The notes beneath the pieces were generated by a model. The model was not told the DNA's origin. It worked only from the letters and a program-made list of their open reading frames with translations, and ran no database searches. A stretch of DNA of 64,000 nt. Origin: Gemmata massiliana (lineage in GTDB: Bacteria > Planctomycetota > Planctomycetia > Gemmatales > Gemmataceae). Position 1 is the first letter of the stretch, and each line of letters starts with the position of its first letter. Location: positions 1,040,008 through 1,104,007 of the forward strand of contig HG799463.1 in assembly GCA_000531095.1 (NCBI GenBank). Reading direction: 5' to 3'. Both the position numbers and the translations under genes were made by a program. This document shows, one piece after another, positions 44,966 to 54,829 of this stretch.

Positions 44966-45652
44966 TCACACGCCCGCGGGGACGGCGTGGTTCACCGGCC
45001 CGCGCCGGATCAGCGGGTGCGCCGGGATCGCCTCCGCTCCGAGGTTCGTGAACTGCCCGCTCTCCGGGTCGTAAACGAACACCTCGCCGGTTTCCATCTT
45101 GTACACCCAGGCGTGCAGCTTCAGTTCGCCCGCGGCGAGTGCCGTTGCAACCGCGGGGTGCGTGCGCAGGTGCTCCAGTTGGGTCAGCACATTTTCCTGG
45201 ACGAGCACCTTTGCCCGCGCCTCGCCCGTCAGGTGCGAGTAGCAGGCGCAGACGATTTCCGCGCTCGCTTGCGCGTGGTCGAGCCACTGTTTCACGCGCG
45301 GCATGTTCGCGGTGCATTCCGGCTGGAGCACGGCGTGCATCGCGCCGCACCGCGTGTGCCCGCAGACGATGACGTGCCGGATGTTCAGCCCGCGGAGTGC
45401 GTACTCGATCGTCGCGGCCTCGGCGCTGGGCGCCCCGGGCGAGTACGGCGGCACGATGTTCCCCGCGTTGCGGAGCACGAACAGGTCGCCCGGGTCGGTC
45501 TGGCAGATCAGGTCCGGGACCATCCGCGAGTCGGAGCACGTGATGAACAGGGCTTGCGGGGACTGGCCGTCCGCGAGCTTGCGGAAGAACGCGCGGTTGG
45601 GTGCGAACACATCGGACTGAAACTTGTGGATGCCGCTGATGAGCTTTTCCAA
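44966..45652 (-). CDS. Beta-carbonic anhydrase
   Basis: The 228-residue protein has zinc-site motifs FITCSDSRMVP and VIVCGHTRCGAM, LRNAGNIVPPY, and a C-terminal TGEVFVYDPESGQF strand, as in beta-class enzymes. It converts CO2 and bicarbonate and is first in an operon with the SulP transporter, so the pair likely serves CO2/bicarbonate uptake or pH balance. Confidence 0.93.
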   Translation of the reverse strand: MEKLISGIHKFQSDVFAPNRAFFRKLADGQSPQALFITCSDSRMVPDLICQTDPGDLFVLRNAGNIVPPYSPGAPSAEAATIEYALRGLNIRHVIVCGHTRCGAMHAVLQPECTANMPRVKQWLDHAQASAEIVCACYSHLTGEARAKVLVQENVLTQLEHLRTHPAVATALAAGELKLHAWVYKMETGEVFVYDPESGQFTNLGAEAIPAHPLIRRGPVNHAVPAGV

Positions 45653-45778
45653 GGGTACCGTCTCCCGAATCGTTGAGCGTGGTGTTAGGGACGGCGCGAG
45701 CGCAATGGCGCCCTGCGGCCGAGAACCGGTCGGTTGATTAGGAGTGCGCGAACGCGCCAGTAGTCGGACCGGGGGAGC

Positions 45779-46129
45779 CTAACAGCGATAGGGAGTGCCG
45801 AGACCGTTGCGGAACGGGTCTTCGGAGACGGGCGGGACCGCGCGAGCGCGCGTGAGGTGCGAGCGATTCGATGCGTGTGCTGGTGCGAAGCGTTCGACCG
45901 GTTCGCGGACCGGGGAGTAGTGCCGGGACGGGGAGGAGACGCGCTCCTTCCCATCAACCTCCCGCTCGTCGTCCTCTTCGTTCACCGGGGCAACGGGTGC
46001 GTTGCCGACGGGGACAACGGGCAAGATCGGTGCGAGAGCCCCCGCCGCTTGTTGCGCGCTGGTGAACGGCACCAGGCACGCAATCAGCATGAAGGTTCGG
46101 AAAATCGCACCGAGGCGGGGCATTGGCAC
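45779..46129 (-). CDS. Small exported hypothetical protein
   Basis: This 116-residue frame (GTG, or ATG two codons later) has a good signal peptide (LGAIFRTFMLIACLVPFTSA) and a Pro/Val-rich, then charged, mature part of low complexity. No family is recognised. It lies alone upstream of the carbonic anhydrase on the same strand. Confidence 0.45.
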   Translation of the reverse strand: MPMPRLGAIFRTFMLIACLVPFTSAQQAAGALAPILPVVPVGNAPVAPVNEEDDEREVDGKERVSSPSRHYSPVREPVERFAPAHASNRSHLTRARAVPPVSEDPFRNGLGTPYRC

Positions 46130-46348
46130 CTACAAATCGGGAAACAACACGACAATTCTAGGTCGTCGGAACCGTTGCGAGCAAGCGCATTCGGTCGAAG
46201 TACACGCACAGTGAGTGCCGACTATCCTTCTTCGCGAATAAACGGCACAGATTTTGTGTTCGGCGTTGAATAGTAGCGATACGTTGAAAAAGCAATAAGA
46301 AACCGTCCCAAAATAGTCTCCGGACCGGCCGTTGAGCCGAGCCTACCC

Positions 46349-47374
46349 ATGCTCACTTCTCCACTCATCGACCACATTCTGGCCACGATCCCGAACCGCA
46401 CGATCGGCGTGCTCGGCGACCTGTTCCTCGACCGGTACCTGGATATCGACCCGGCCCTGAACGAACCATCGGTGGAAACGGGATTAACCGCGTACCAGGT
46501 CGTCGGCGTGCGGAGCTACCCGGGCGCCGCGGGCACGGTCATCAACAACCTCGCGGCCCTCGGGGTGGGGCACGTTTACCCCATCGCGTGCATCGGTGAC
46601 GACGGCGAGGGGTACGAGCTCCGCCAAGCGCTGGGCAAAATGCCCGCGGTCGAACAGGGCGGGATCTTCCTGTCCGCGGCGCGGCGCACGCCGACCTACA
46701 CGAAGCCGATGCTGGGCAAGGAGGAACTCAACCGGCTCGACATCAAGAACCGCACACCGACCCCGGAAGACATTCAGGACCGCGTCATCGCGCTACTGGA
46801 CGAAGCGTGGTCCCGACTGGACGCGCTGCTCGTGCTCGATCAGGTGAGCGAAACGGACTGCGGAGTCGTTACAGCAAAAGTGCGCGACCATTTGGCGCAA
46901 CTCGCCGAACGCGACCCGAAGAAGTTCGTGATGGCCGACAGCCGCGAGCAGATCTGGGAGTTCCGGAACGTGGCCGCCAAACCCAACGCCCGTGAGTGTT
47001 ACTCGACGCGGGATCGGGGCGGACTGTCCCCGACCCAAGAAGCTCTGGACCTCGAAGTGTGGCAACGAACCTCGACCCTCGGCCGGGTTCTTTTCGCCAC
47101 AGAGGGAGAATGCGGGATCAGCTTGTTCGACCCTCAATCGCCCGGGCGTCGGGTCCGCGTTCCGGCCTACCCCGTGTCCGGTCCCATCGACATCTGCGGG
47201 GCCGGTGACAGTTGCTCCGCGGGGATCGCGTCGGGGATGGTGAGCGGGACAACGCACGAGCAGGCCGCAGCGTTCGGGAACCTGGTCGCGTCGATCACCA
47301 TTCAGCAGATCGGCGTGACCGGTACCGCGCCCCCGGAACTCGTGCGCAAGAGGTGGAGCGAAGTGAACGAGTAG
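46349..47374 (+). CDS. PfkB-family carbohydrate kinase, RfaE/HldE-like
   Basis: The 341-residue protein has the ribokinase fold: IGVLGDLFLDRYLDID near the start, PGAAGTVINNLAALG for substrate binding, and GPIDICGAGDSCSAGIASGM with the catalytic Asp and anion hole near residue 280. The GDLFLDRY start and FVMADSREQI segment are closest to heptose-7-phosphate kinases (RfaE domain I). The exact sugar is not certain. Confidence 0.85.
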   Translation: MLTSPLIDHILATIPNRTIGVLGDLFLDRYLDIDPALNEPSVETGLTAYQVVGVRSYPGAAGTVINNLAALGVGHVYPIACIGDDGEGYELRQALGKMPAVEQGGIFLSAARRTPTYTKPMLGKEELNRLDIKNRTPTPEDIQDRVIALLDEAWSRLDALLVLDQVSETDCGVVTAKVRDHLAQLAERDPKKFVMADSREQIWEFRNVAAKPNARECYSTRDRGGLSPTQEALDLEVWQRTSTLGRVLFATEGECGISLFDPQSPGRRVRVPAYPVSGPIDICGAGDSCSAGIASGMVSGTTHEQAAAFGNLVASITIQQIGVTGTAPPELVRKRWSEVNE

Positions 47375-47461
47375 GTCGTGTAATTTGATTAGCAATAATC
47401 CGTTAGCGGCCCGAACCATCTCAAATAGTTCGGGCCGAGGGTGAGCCCAAAACTGGGTTCC

Positions 47462-48601
47462 TCACTCGTTTGCGTTCCACCAATCCTGGGCGATCGCGAA
47501 CGACATGGTCATACCCAGCCCACCGGGGGCGACGGCGATCACGCAGCCCGGTTGCGGCTCGGCCGTCACGAAGTGCTTTTCCGGGTGCTTCGCGTAGATA
47601 CCGTGCCAGCGCGCCGCGATCGACCAGTCGGGCAGGTCCGCTAACACGCGCAGTTGCTTGAGGATGAGTTCGTCGATCTCGACCTTATCGAAGAGGCTGA
47701 TGTCCGCGTCGTACTCGTGCGAGTCGCCGATCACCACCTCGCCGCGGTCGTTCTGCGAGGCCATAACGTGGATGCCGTACTTCACGTAGTCCGGCATCGT
47801 TTCCGCGATCCGGCGCTTCAATTGGGGTAGCGCCGAGCACATTTCAAACGCCTTGTAGTGACACAGCGTCAGCCCGCCGGCGACGTGCGTGCCGATCCGC
47901 CAACCGTTGGATTGCGGGCGCGTCTTCATCATCTGGAGTTTGCACCGGCGGATGCCGCTCGTCGCGAAGACTTCTGGGAAGAGCGTCTCGAAGTCGGCCC
48001 CAGAACAGACTAACACGCGGTCCGCGCGCCACGACTCGCCGCTCGCCGTCGTGATGCGCGGTGCTGTGATGTCAGTGACCGTCTCGCCGAGTCGGAACTG
48101 CACGCCGTGGGCTTCCGCCAGGAAGCGCGGGATACGTGCCACTGCTTCCGGTGGGTTCACGGCCAGTTCGGTCGGGCTGTACAGCCCCCCGCGCAGGCCG
48201 GCCGGGTTCGCGACCGGGAACCGGTTCAGTACCTCGGCGCGGGACAGGTATTCACACTTCACCCCGAGTGGCGCGGCCGTTTCCGCGAACTCGCGCAGCA
48301 CAGCGTCTTCGTCTTCCTCGTGCGCGAGGTGCAGCGACCCGCACTCCGAAACCCATACCCCCGCTTGCGCCTTCAGTTCCAGCCACCGGGCGCGACTGCG
48401 CAGGGCGCGGTCGTAGGATTCTCCGGGCAACTGGCCGATGGGCCACACCATGCCGAAGTTGCGCACGGACGCGCCCTGCGGCTTGGTCGTGCGGTCGAAC
48501 ACTACGACCGAGTGCCCGCGGCGCGCGGCTTCCCACGCGAACGCGAGCCCCACGATGCCCCCGCCCACAATCGCAACGTTCGCTCGGCGCTCGGTTCCCA
48601 C
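47462..48601 (-). CDS. TIGR03364-type FAD-dependent oxidoreductase
   Basis: The 379-residue protein starts at the GTG at 48601 with GGAGG 6 nt upstream. It has a DAO-family FAD motif (VAIVGGGIVGLAFAWEAARR), the TIGR03364 signature GASVRNFGMVWPIGQ, and a C-terminal GCVIAVAPGGLGMTMSFAIA. This subfamily is often found with phosphonate breakdown genes and oxidises an amine or amino acid. Here it is directly downstream of a GntR-LacI regulator, which probably controls it. Confidence 0.85.
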   Translation of the reverse strand: MGTERRANVAIVGGGIVGLAFAWEAARRGHSVVVFDRTTKPQGASVRNFGMVWPIGQLPGESYDRALRSRARWLELKAQAGVWVSECGSLHLAHEEDEDAVLREFAETAAPLGVKCEYLSRAEVLNRFPVANPAGLRGGLYSPTELAVNPPEAVARIPRFLAEAHGVQFRLGETVTDITAPRITTASGESWRADRVLVCSGADFETLFPEVFATSGIRRCKLQMMKTRPQSNGWRIGTHVAGGLTLCHYKAFEMCSALPQLKRRIAETMPDYVKYGIHVMASQNDRGEVVIGDSHEYDADISLFDKVEIDELILKQLRVLADLPDWSIAARWHGIYAKHPEKHFVTAEPQPGCVIAVAPGGLGMTMSFAIAQDWWNANE

Positions 48602-48603
48602 GC

Positions 48604-49752
48604 TCAACCTCCATCGGATCGCGAGGGGGTCGCACGGACCGAACTCTCGCGCACAATCAAGTGCCCCGGAACGACCACTTTCAACGGGCGGCGGTCCGGG
48701 TTCTGCCTTCGCTCCCGCATCAGCCGAATTGCCTGCTCCGCCAGTCCCTCGGACGGGTACGAATACGTCGTGATTCCGATGGCGAACTGGTCGCCCATCG
48801 GCAGGTCATCGGACCCGACGACGGCCACCTCGTCGGGCACCCGGATACCACGATTCAGAAGCTCGAAGATCAGTCCCATCGCGGTGTAATCTTGAAAACA
48901 GACTACGCCGTCGAGGTTCCGCTCCCGCACCTGGTCGGCGAGATGGGCGTAGGCCTCGCGCGACGACAAATCGTGGCTCTGGTAGAGCACAACCGGTGCC
49001 GGGGTGACGCCCAGTTCTGGGTCGAAGGTGGCCGCGTGAAGCGCGTAGAGGTAGCCCGCGACCTTGTCGTTGTGGCTGCTGGTCGGGGACGCAACAACGA
49101 TCGCGATGCGCCGGCGCCCCAACTCGAGTAGGTGCCGTGTCAGGCGCGCGGACCCGTCCACATCGTCTACTGCGACGAGGTCGTGCGTCAGTTCGCGACT
49201 GTAACCGCGCAGGTTGCGCTCGACCAAAACGACCGGCAGCCCCTCCGCGCCACAAGCGCTGAGGAACCGCTCGTCCAGTTGCATTTCCTCGACGCTGTGG
49301 CGCGACGGGATGCAAAACACACCGTTCACGCCCGCGTCCTTGGCCCTGCGAACGCTGGTCCGGAGTTCGCTCTCGGACATGCGCACCGCGAGCTGGATCG
49401 CGTCGTGTTCGATGTGCATCGGCTCCCGGCGCGCGACGGCCTCGAAGCCGATCCGCGAGAGTGAGAGCGTGGCCCGCTGCCACGGCCCCGGTGTGAGGCG
49501 CAGCACGAGCGCCCACCGCTCGGCCGATGGCGGGGCGACCCGTCGGCTCCCGGACCGCTCAACGGTTTGGATCAGCCCCTTGTCACGCAGGATCTGGAGC
49601 GCCCGGGACGCGGTCACGACGCTCACCTTGTGAACCTCGGCGATGCCGCGCACGCTGGGCATGCGCCCGCCGTCCCACTTCCCCGTGCGGATTTGTAACT
49701 CCAGCGCGGTGGCGACCTCGACGTATTTGGGTAACCCGTTCAACGCGCTCAT
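48604..49752 (-). CDS. GntR-HTH regulator with LacI-type sugar-binding domain
   Basis: The 382-residue protein starts at the ATG at 49752. An N-terminal GntR winged helix (RMPSVRGIAEVHKVSVVTAS, RALQILRDKGLI) is joined to a periplasmic-binding-protein-like effector domain: GVFCIPSRHSVEEMQ, VAVDDVDGSARLTRHLLELG, RRRIAIVVASP, VPDEVAVVGSDDLPMGDQF. The layout equals AraR-type regulators. Its stop lies 2 nt before the GTG of the oxidoreductase, so both are one operon. Confidence 0.87.
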   Translation of the reverse strand: MSALNGLPKYVEVATALELQIRTGKWDGGRMPSVRGIAEVHKVSVVTASRALQILRDKGLIQTVERSGSRRVAPPSAERWALVLRLTPGPWQRATLSLSRIGFEAVARREPMHIEHDAIQLAVRMSESELRTSVRRAKDAGVNGVFCIPSRHSVEEMQLDERFLSACGAEGLPVVLVERNLRGYSRELTHDLVAVDDVDGSARLTRHLLELGRRRIAIVVASPTSSHNDKVAGYLYALHAATFDPELGVTPAPVVLYQSHDLSSREAYAHLADQVRERNLDGVVCFQDYTAMGLIFELLNRGIRVPDEVAVVGSDDLPMGDQFAIGITTYSYPSEGLAEQAIRLMRERRQNPDRRPLKVVVPGHLIVRESSVRATPSRSDGG

Positions 49753-49908
49753 TGGGGGCAATCTCCGGCGCCTGGCAGCGTGTAGCACAGTGTCGCAGCC
49801 TGTGCTACAAAATGCGAGCCGGCATTCGCAAAATTCACACGATTGTCTCAAAATCCCCCCGTGCGAAGTGAGTAACCGCGCACGGGGACGTTGTGAACTG
49901 CTGCGTTC

Positions 49909-51801
49909 TCAGTCCTTCTTGATCGTGAACTGGTCGAACAGCCGCCCCTCTTGGTCGAACGCCTTGAGGTCGAACGTGCCCTGGTGGATGTTCGCGTAGC
50001 AGAAGTGGAAGTCGGAACGGAATTGTTGCTTGAAGAACGGCGGGGTCGGGGCGAAGTTCTCGAGACCGCCACCGCCGCCGCCGCTCGTGACGTACACGAT
50101 ACCGTTCTTCTGGTCCACCTTGCCCTCGCGGATCGGCCACGTGCGCTCGTAAACGTGGACGTGGCCGTTGAACACCACATCGACCTTGTACTTCTCGTAC
50201 AGCGCGACGAAGTTCCGCACACGCACGTCGCCGTAGGTGCTCGACCCCTTCCAGGTGTTGCCGTAATCGTCGTCGTCCGAGCAGTACGCCGGGTGGTGGT
50301 GGTAGCAGAATTTCCACTTCGCGGTGGACGCGGCCAGCGCCTTCTCCAGCCACTTGTACTGCTCACCGTCCGATTTCAGGTTGCGCTTCGAGTTCGTGTC
50401 GAGCACGAAGAATTCCGCATTGCCGTAGGTGTACGAGTAGTAGTACTCGGGCTTCGGCAGCGAGAAATACTTGTAGTAGTGCGGGTGGTCCTTCTCGTGG
50501 TTCCCGATGCACGGGAACACCGGAACCCGGCCGAACAGCTCGTGACACGGCTTGAACAGGTCACCGGTCCACTGGGCCTTCGACGCGCCGTCGTCCACCA
50601 CGTCGCCGCAGTGGACGACGAAGTTCGGTCGGCGCTCCCACATCAGTTTCGCGACCTTCCCGGTCACGACCGGGTTGCGCTGGGTGTCGCCGATGACGGT
50701 GAAGCTGAACGCATCGTTCGACCCCGGCGCGGTCATAAAGGTCAGCGGCTTGCCTTCGAGCTTGCGCCCCTGCGCGTCCTGGCACACGACGCGGTAAAAG
50801 TATTTCGTGTTCGGCTCCAGCCCGGTGAGTGCCACTTCGCCCATCGTGTCGGGTTTTTCGACCTTCACCTGCTGCTTCGCCGGGAGCGCGGTGCCGTATT
50901 CGAGAACCGCGGTGCAGGGGTCTTCCGTTTCCCACATCACGGTGATGCCGGTCCGCGTGACGTACTGGAGGTACGGCTCGACCACGAACCGCGGCCCCTC
51001 GGGAACCACCGACGGCACGTCGACGAGTGCCTTGTCCGCCTGGAAGTGCGAGGTCACCTGATTCGCGGCGATCGCGTGCGGGCAGAGGAGCACTTCCTTG
51101 ATCGCGCCGTGCAGCGGGTAGTCTTCGTTGTCGTCCTTGTAGCGCCCGATCACGAGCGGGGCGGACTTCGAGTACAAAACGGGGCCGGACTGTTCGGTGC
51201 TCGTCGAATCCAACTGTCCGTTCACGAACAGTTGCATCTGTTTGCCGTCGTACACGGCCGCGATGTGGTGCCACCTCCCGCGTGCGAACTCGCTCTTCGA
51301 CTCCAGGTAGGTCATCTTGCCGTCCCCGTCGTCGGCGCCCTTCGTCGACAGGCCGAAGAAGAATTTCTTCTTGTTTGTGCCGACAATGAAGCCGGTTTCG
51401 GCCGGCCCGTTGTCCTGGAAGCACCCGAGAACCCCGGTCCACTCGGTCGGCTCGTCGACCCGCACCCACGCGACCACCGAGAGCGCCTCTTTCGGGAGGA
51501 ACGGGGCATCGGGCGCGACGCGCGTTTTGATCATCACGCCGTCATCCGGGCCGGTAAGATGCAAATAAGCCCCCGCGTTACTTTCCGTCACGAGCGCCGG
51601 TGCCCCGAGCAGGGTGCCCGTTAACTTGCCGGCGCGGTCCGTGACCGTTTTGCCGGCCACGGCGTCGGCGTCGAACACCCAATGCGCGGACGGCTTCAGG
51701 TCCGGCTTCGGTGCTGCCGATGTTGACTGGTTGAGCAGGAACGCGAGCACGGCGACGGTACACGCGCCGGCCCCTCCCACTTTCACCCATGTTTTGGCCA
51801 C
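49909..51801 (-). CDS. Exported LamG / purple-acid-phosphatase-like metallophosphoesterase
   Basis: The 630-residue protein has a signal peptide (GGAGACTVAVLAFLLNQSTS). A LamG/concanavalin-like domain (about 35-245; GRWHHIAAVYDGKQMQLFVN) and a fibronectin-III-like domain (YLQYVTRTGITVMWET) follow. The calcineurin-type phosphoesterase has all blocks: FTVIGDTQ, HCGDVVDDG, GNHEKD, HHHPAY and GHVHVYER. Such proteins dephosphorylate extracellular esters. The GTG start has only a weak ribosome site. Confidence 0.88.
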   Translation of the reverse strand: MAKTWVKVGGAGACTVAVLAFLLNQSTSAAPKPDLKPSAHWVFDADAVAGKTVTDRAGKLTGTLLGAPALVTESNAGAYLHLTGPDDGVMIKTRVAPDAPFLPKEALSVVAWVRVDEPTEWTGVLGCFQDNGPAETGFIVGTNKKKFFFGLSTKGADDGDGKMTYLESKSEFARGRWHHIAAVYDGKQMQLFVNGQLDSTSTEQSGPVLYSKSAPLVIGRYKDDNEDYPLHGAIKEVLLCPHAIAANQVTSHFQADKALVDVPSVVPEGPRFVVEPYLQYVTRTGITVMWETEDPCTAVLEYGTALPAKQQVKVEKPDTMGEVALTGLEPNTKYFYRVVCQDAQGRKLEGKPLTFMTAPGSNDAFSFTVIGDTQRNPVVTGKVAKLMWERRPNFVVHCGDVVDDGASKAQWTGDLFKPCHELFGRVPVFPCIGNHEKDHPHYYKYFSLPKPEYYYSYTYGNAEFFVLDTNSKRNLKSDGEQYKWLEKALAASTAKWKFCYHHHPAYCSDDDDYGNTWKGSSTYGDVRVRNFVALYEKYKVDVVFNGHVHVYERTWPIREGKVDQKNGIVYVTSGGGGGGLENFAPTPPFFKQQFRSDFHFCYANIHQGTFDLKAFDQEGRLFDQFTIKKD

Positions 51802-52229
51802 GAGGCACCCGGGGTTAGGGAATGTGTACTATACAAAAGCTGGACTGATGCCCGTTTTGTGCTACGGCGGCAGTATAGCGAGGTGCGTGTGTAGTTCGGG
51901 TGAAATTAAGGAACGTGCCCAACCGCACGACTTGCGCCAACATTTCGCCCGGCGGTCCGTTCAGTTCGTTGACAGTAGTAGTGTGAGGGTGATACCGTGA
52001 ATCTCACGGGTCCTCGCGCCCTCAAAATGAAGACCTTCCGCTCGGGCGGAATCAGACGGGATACCGGCCCTGGAGCGCAGGAGTCTGAACAACGAGGGAG
52101 ACCCCGCGCACGCGGGCCGTCGCACTCACTTCTGTTGTCCGGGCTTCAGCGACCGTTTATCTGATCCCGTACCGACCGCCGAACCTGGAGTCCGCAGGCG
52201 ATTCCGCCCGCACCCGGAGAACCGCAATT
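51802..52229. other. Divergent intergenic region, no gene seen
   Basis: This region lies between the phosphoesterase and the pilus operon and must hold both promoters. An AT-richer spot (51815-51840) lies before the phosphoesterase gene. I see no repeat or RNA gene. Confidence 0.35.
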
Positions 52230-54716
52230 ATGGCCGTTACGAAAGGTTACTGGGGCATCGACATCGGGCAGTGCGCCCTCAAGGCGCTGCGCCTGGAGAT
52301 GATCGACGGGAAGCCCACGGCGACCGCGTTCGACTACGTCGAACACGCGAAGATCCTCTCCCAGCCCGACGCGGACCAGGATCTGCTCATCCGCGAGGCG
52401 CTCGAAAAGTTCCTCTCCCGCAACAGCGTCAAGACCGACGAGGTGGCGATCGGCATCGCCGGGCAGTCGGGCCTGGCCCGGTTCGTCAAGCTCCCGCCGG
52501 TCGAGGAGAAGAAGATCGCCGAGATCGTGAAGTTCGAGGCGAAGCAACAGATCCCGTTCCCGCTCGACGAGGTCGAGTGGGACTTCCAGAAGATCGGCGG
52601 CGGCGAGGCCGTCGACGGGTTCGCCCTCGAGACCGAGATCGGTCTGTTTGCGATGAAGCGGGACATCATCTCTCGCTACCTCGGGTACTTCACCGGGAGC
52701 CGGATCGAGGTCCACCTCATCCAGATGTCGCCGCTGGCGCTGGTCAACTTCGCGACCTACGAGTTGCTCAAGCCGAAGGTCGACCCGCTCGAGGGCGAGC
52801 CGGAAGAGGACCCGATCCCGCGCGGCAAGAAGCGCTGCACCGTCGTGATGGACGTGGGCACCGACGCCTCGAACCTCATCATCACCGACGGCGCGAAGAT
52901 CATCTGGCAGCGCCCGATCCCGTTGGGCGGGATGAACTTCACCCGCGCTCTCACCAAAGAACTGAAACTCACGCTCGCGAAGGCCGAGCACCTGAAGCGG
53001 AACGCGGCCAAGAGCCCGGACATGGCCAGCATCCTCAAGGCCATCAAGCCGGTCCTCACCGACTTCGTGGGCGAGGTCCAGCGGTCCCTGGGGTACTTCA
53101 CCAACACGCACCGCGACGCGCACGTCGCGCACATGGTGGGACTGGGCAGCGCGTTCAAGCTCCCGGGGCTCCAGAAGTACCTCGCGGACAAGCTCTCGCT
53201 CGAGGTGAAGAAGCCCACGAAGTTCGACCGGCTGAGCGGCGACGCGGTGCTGAACGACCCGCTGTTCCAGGAAAATCTGCTCACGTTCCCGATCGCCTAC
53301 GGGCTAGCGCTCCAGGGCCTGGGGCAGGCCCGGCTCACCACGAACCTGCTCCCGCAGGGCATCCGCGTGGACCGAATCATCCGGTCCAAGAAGCCCTACG
53401 CGGCGGCGGCAGCAGCGGCCCTTCTCGTCGGTCTGGGGGGGATGGCGATGGGATTCTCCGGTCCCTACGCCGCGATCACCGACAAGAACATCGACAAGGG
53501 CATCGAGATGACCAAGTCCGCGGGTTCCGCGTACTCGAGCCAGGAGAGCAAGTACAACCAGGGGGTGGGCAATTCCAAGAAAAAACAGGACGAAACCAAG
53601 CTCATCATCGCCGGCGCGGAGGAGCGCCTGAACTGGCCCCGGTTGACAGAAGTGTTCACCGCGAGCCTCCCGCGCCCGGGCGAAAACGGCAACCTGAACG
53701 AGGAAAAGGCGAAGGTGAACACCGACCTCCCGGAGTTCGACCAGAACAAGTTGTGGAGGGGCGAGGGGAACGCCGGGCAGAGCGCATACGACTGGTTCCT
53801 CCGCCGGATGAGTGAGGGCGTGCCGATCGAGAACGCCCTCGCGGACGCTAACTCGGACTACCCCAAAGCCCTTGCATACGTGAACGTCGAAACCGTTCAC
53901 ACTCGCTGGATCACCAACGCGAGCGCGTTTCTCACGGCCGCCGACGAACAGATTCAGGCCCGGTTCAACATTCCGATCGCGAACTGGATGAAGGACGACG
54001 AGCGTGAGAAGGACGAAACTAAAACGCCGCCCCGGTCGAAGCCCAAAGCGGCCGAGGGCGGGGCGTGGGTCGTCGAGATCCGTGGGTACACCGACCACAA
54101 GGGCGGGCGCCGGTTCATCGAACAGTCGCTCATCCGCAACCTTCAGCGGACCGACGTGTTCGCCAAGGACGAAAACAAGGTCGCACGGTACATCGTCGGC
54201 GTACCGGACCCGGTGAAAGGGAAGGTGAGCCACGCATTCGTTTACAACGTGTGGCCCGTTTATGACCCACAACCGAATCTTCAGTACGCCGCCACATCGT
54301 ACCTCGACGGCCTGATCGGGGGCAGCGGAAGTGGCACCGGCATCGGAGGGCCGGGGGGGGACGGTAAAGAGGGCGGGCCGCCCAGCGGCCTTATCCCGGG
54401 CGGGGGTTCCGGGGGGCCGCCAGGTCTTTCGGGTTCGGGTTCAGGTTCGGGTTCGGGCACCGAGGTCGCGGCGCTCGCCCCCACGTGGCAGGGATTGGGG
54501 ACCACGGGTACCGCCGGCGCTGCTCGTGGTAACGCGGGTTTAGGCTCGGCGGGCTTCGCCGGCCCCGGTATGCCCGGTATGCCCGGTGGTTCGACGGTGG
54601 GTAGCGGGGGAGGGAAAAAGGTCGAGGACACCGGCCGGACGCGGTACGAGTTCGTCGTCATGTTCCTCTGGCGCGAACCGACCCCGTCCACCCCGCCCGC
54701 GGGGTCCACGCCCTGA
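52230..54716 (+). CDS. Type IV pilus PilM-PilN fusion protein
   Basis: The 828-residue protein begins with an actin-like PilM domain (about 1-370): WGIDIGQCALKALRL, GIAGQSGLARFVKLPPVEEK, VMDVGTDASNLIITDG, HMVGLGSAFKLPGLQKYLAD. A membrane helix (YAAAAAAALLVGLGGMAMGF, about 390-410) is followed by a long PilN-like periplasmic region with Gly/Ser-rich linkers (about 690-800). In other bacteria PilM and PilN are separate and form the inner-membrane alignment complex. This fusion heads a cluster with the next two genes. Confidence 0.83.
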   Translation: MAVTKGYWGIDIGQCALKALRLEMIDGKPTATAFDYVEHAKILSQPDADQDLLIREALEKFLSRNSVKTDEVAIGIAGQSGLARFVKLPPVEEKKIAEIVKFEAKQQIPFPLDEVEWDFQKIGGGEAVDGFALETEIGLFAMKRDIISRYLGYFTGSRIEVHLIQMSPLALVNFATYELLKPKVDPLEGEPEEDPIPRGKKRCTVVMDVGTDASNLIITDGAKIIWQRPIPLGGMNFTRALTKELKLTLAKAEHLKRNAAKSPDMASILKAIKPVLTDFVGEVQRSLGYFTNTHRDAHVAHMVGLGSAFKLPGLQKYLADKLSLEVKKPTKFDRLSGDAVLNDPLFQENLLTFPIAYGLALQGLGQARLTTNLLPQGIRVDRIIRSKKPYAAAAAAALLVGLGGMAMGFSGPYAAITDKNIDKGIEMTKSAGSAYSSQESKYNQGVGNSKKKQDETKLIIAGAEERLNWPRLTEVFTASLPRPGENGNLNEEKAKVNTDLPEFDQNKLWRGEGNAGQSAYDWFLRRMSEGVPIENALADANSDYPKALAYVNVETVHTRWITNASAFLTAADEQIQARFNIPIANWMKDDEREKDETKTPPRSKPKAAEGGAWVVEIRGYTDHKGGRRFIEQSLIRNLQRTDVFAKDENKVARYIVGVPDPVKGKVSHAFVYNVWPVYDPQPNLQYAATSYLDGLIGGSGSGTGIGGPGGDGKEGGPPSGLIPGGGSGGPPGLSGSGSGSGSGTEVAALAPTWQGLGTTGTAGAARGNAGLGSAGFAGPGMPGMPGGSTVGSGGGKKVEDTGRTRYEFVVMFLWREPTPSTPPAGSTP

Positions 54717-54829
54717 GCCGACGCGCTCACCGTCCGGACCCGTTTCGAGCGGGTCAGCCCAGCGTACACCGTCGCGCCGCGGGGGACCGCGGCCCTTTGC
54801 CGACCGCACACCCGAACAGGGTTTAAGCT

